Assembly: GCA_035493895.1 (NCBI GenBank)
Contig: DATJHM010000046.1
Coordinates: forward strand, 1-29,904
Direction: 5' to 3'
Length of the DNA stretch: 29,904 nucleotides
From: DATJHM01 sp035493895
Lineage (GTDB): Bacteria; Chloroflexota; Ktedonobacteria; Ktedonobacterales; Ktedonobacteraceae
Positions 29,748-29,904 of the stretch are shown piece after piece. The first letter of the stretch is position 1, and each line of letters opens with the position of its first letter. Made by a program: the position numbers and the translations under genes. The notes below the pieces were generated by a model, which saw only the letters and a list, made by a program, of their open reading frames with translations, searched no databases and had not been told where the DNA came from.

Positions 29748-29904
29748 ATGGAAAAAGATCACAAAGAGGGAGAGGGCCACGAAGATCCGCTGGGCTTTGC
29801 GCTGGGAGCTGCGGCACGCAAACTGGCGAAATTTTACGTCCAGGCGCTGACAGGCCATTCCCTGACGCCCTCGCAGTTTTTTCTTCTACGCCAACTCTGG
29901 TTAG
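29748..29904 (+). CDS. MarR family transcriptional regulator (3' end cut by window)
   Basis: The frame runs 52 codons from ATG 29748 to the window edge, with TAGGAGGA upstream. After a charged tail (MEKDHKEGEGHEDP), it reads LGFALGAAARKLAKFYVQAL and LTPSQFFLLRQLW, the first helix and the turn leading into the helix-turn-helix of MarR proteins. The DNA-binding part itself is outside the window. The palindromic operator immediately upstream supports the assignment. Target genes may lie beyond the window. Confidence 0.8.
   Translation, partial: MEKDHKEGEGHEDPLGFALGAAARKLAKFYVQALTGHSLTPSQFFLLRQLWL

Noticed and set aside
1..29904. tRNA, rRNA, insertion sequence or phage genes
   Set aside because: No cloverleaf with CCA-end context, rRNA-like stretch, transposase or integrase motif was noticed on either strand; a short RNA gene could still be missed by eye.

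Overview
The window looks like a piece of a Ktedonobacteria-type Chloroflexota chromosome; this is an inference. The support is intermediate GC, soil-style regulators and transporters, REP-like palindromes between genes, a MurJ with a long Pro/Gly/Tyr/Gln-rich head, and several genes that read like actinobacterial ones (NmrA-type reductase, F420/FMN split-barrel proteins). No rRNA, tRNA, CRISPR array, transposase or phage gene was seen. The 5' edge cuts an ABC exporter and the 3' edge cuts a MarR gene.

Region 1 (1-3962, minus strand): a partial type I ABC exporter, then a MarR regulator, DrrA-like ATPase and ABC-2 permease whose reading frames overlap. A strong MarR promoter with two palindromes is visible at 3924-3962.

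Region 2 (3963-7053): an amidohydrolase that resembles hydroxyphenyl-beta-ketoacyl-CoA hydrolases (CouO-like), transcribed divergently from the MarR gene, behind a roughly 300-nt leader filled by a repeat array. It converges on a 4-coumarate-CoA-ligase-like acyl-CoA synthetase, with a perfect 20-bp inverted repeat between them. This may be a small module for phenylpropanoid-type acids.

Region 3 (7108-10455): murJ with the repeat-rich head, an orphan bidirectional terminator hairpin, and a small SHOCT-domain membrane protein with its own terminator.

Region 4 (10773-16702, plus): a complete Dpp/Opp-type peptide ABC importer in the order binding lipoprotein, two permeases, two ATPases, with a 12-bp hairpin between the binding protein and the first permease.

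Region 5 (16859-19971): a TetR regulator facing a 39-residue remnant of a quinone-oxidoreductase-type gene. The remnant's stop overlaps the start of an actinobacterial-looking NmrA-type reductase, followed by a gamma-resorcylate-decarboxylase-like enzyme.

Region 6 (20277-25643, minus): an accessory group of redox enzymes: MFS transporter, SDR, LLM-class flavin/F420 oxidoreductase, two split-barrel (PPOX-type) proteins and a double-domain NIPSNAP protein. A HxlR regulator stands divergent to the NIPSNAP gene.

Region 7 (25788-29904): HxlR, a DUF7002-like protein, a class C beta-lactamase-type serine hydrolase, an unrecognised multi-pass membrane protein, and the start of a second MarR gene whose promoter is covered by a perfect 20-bp palindrome.
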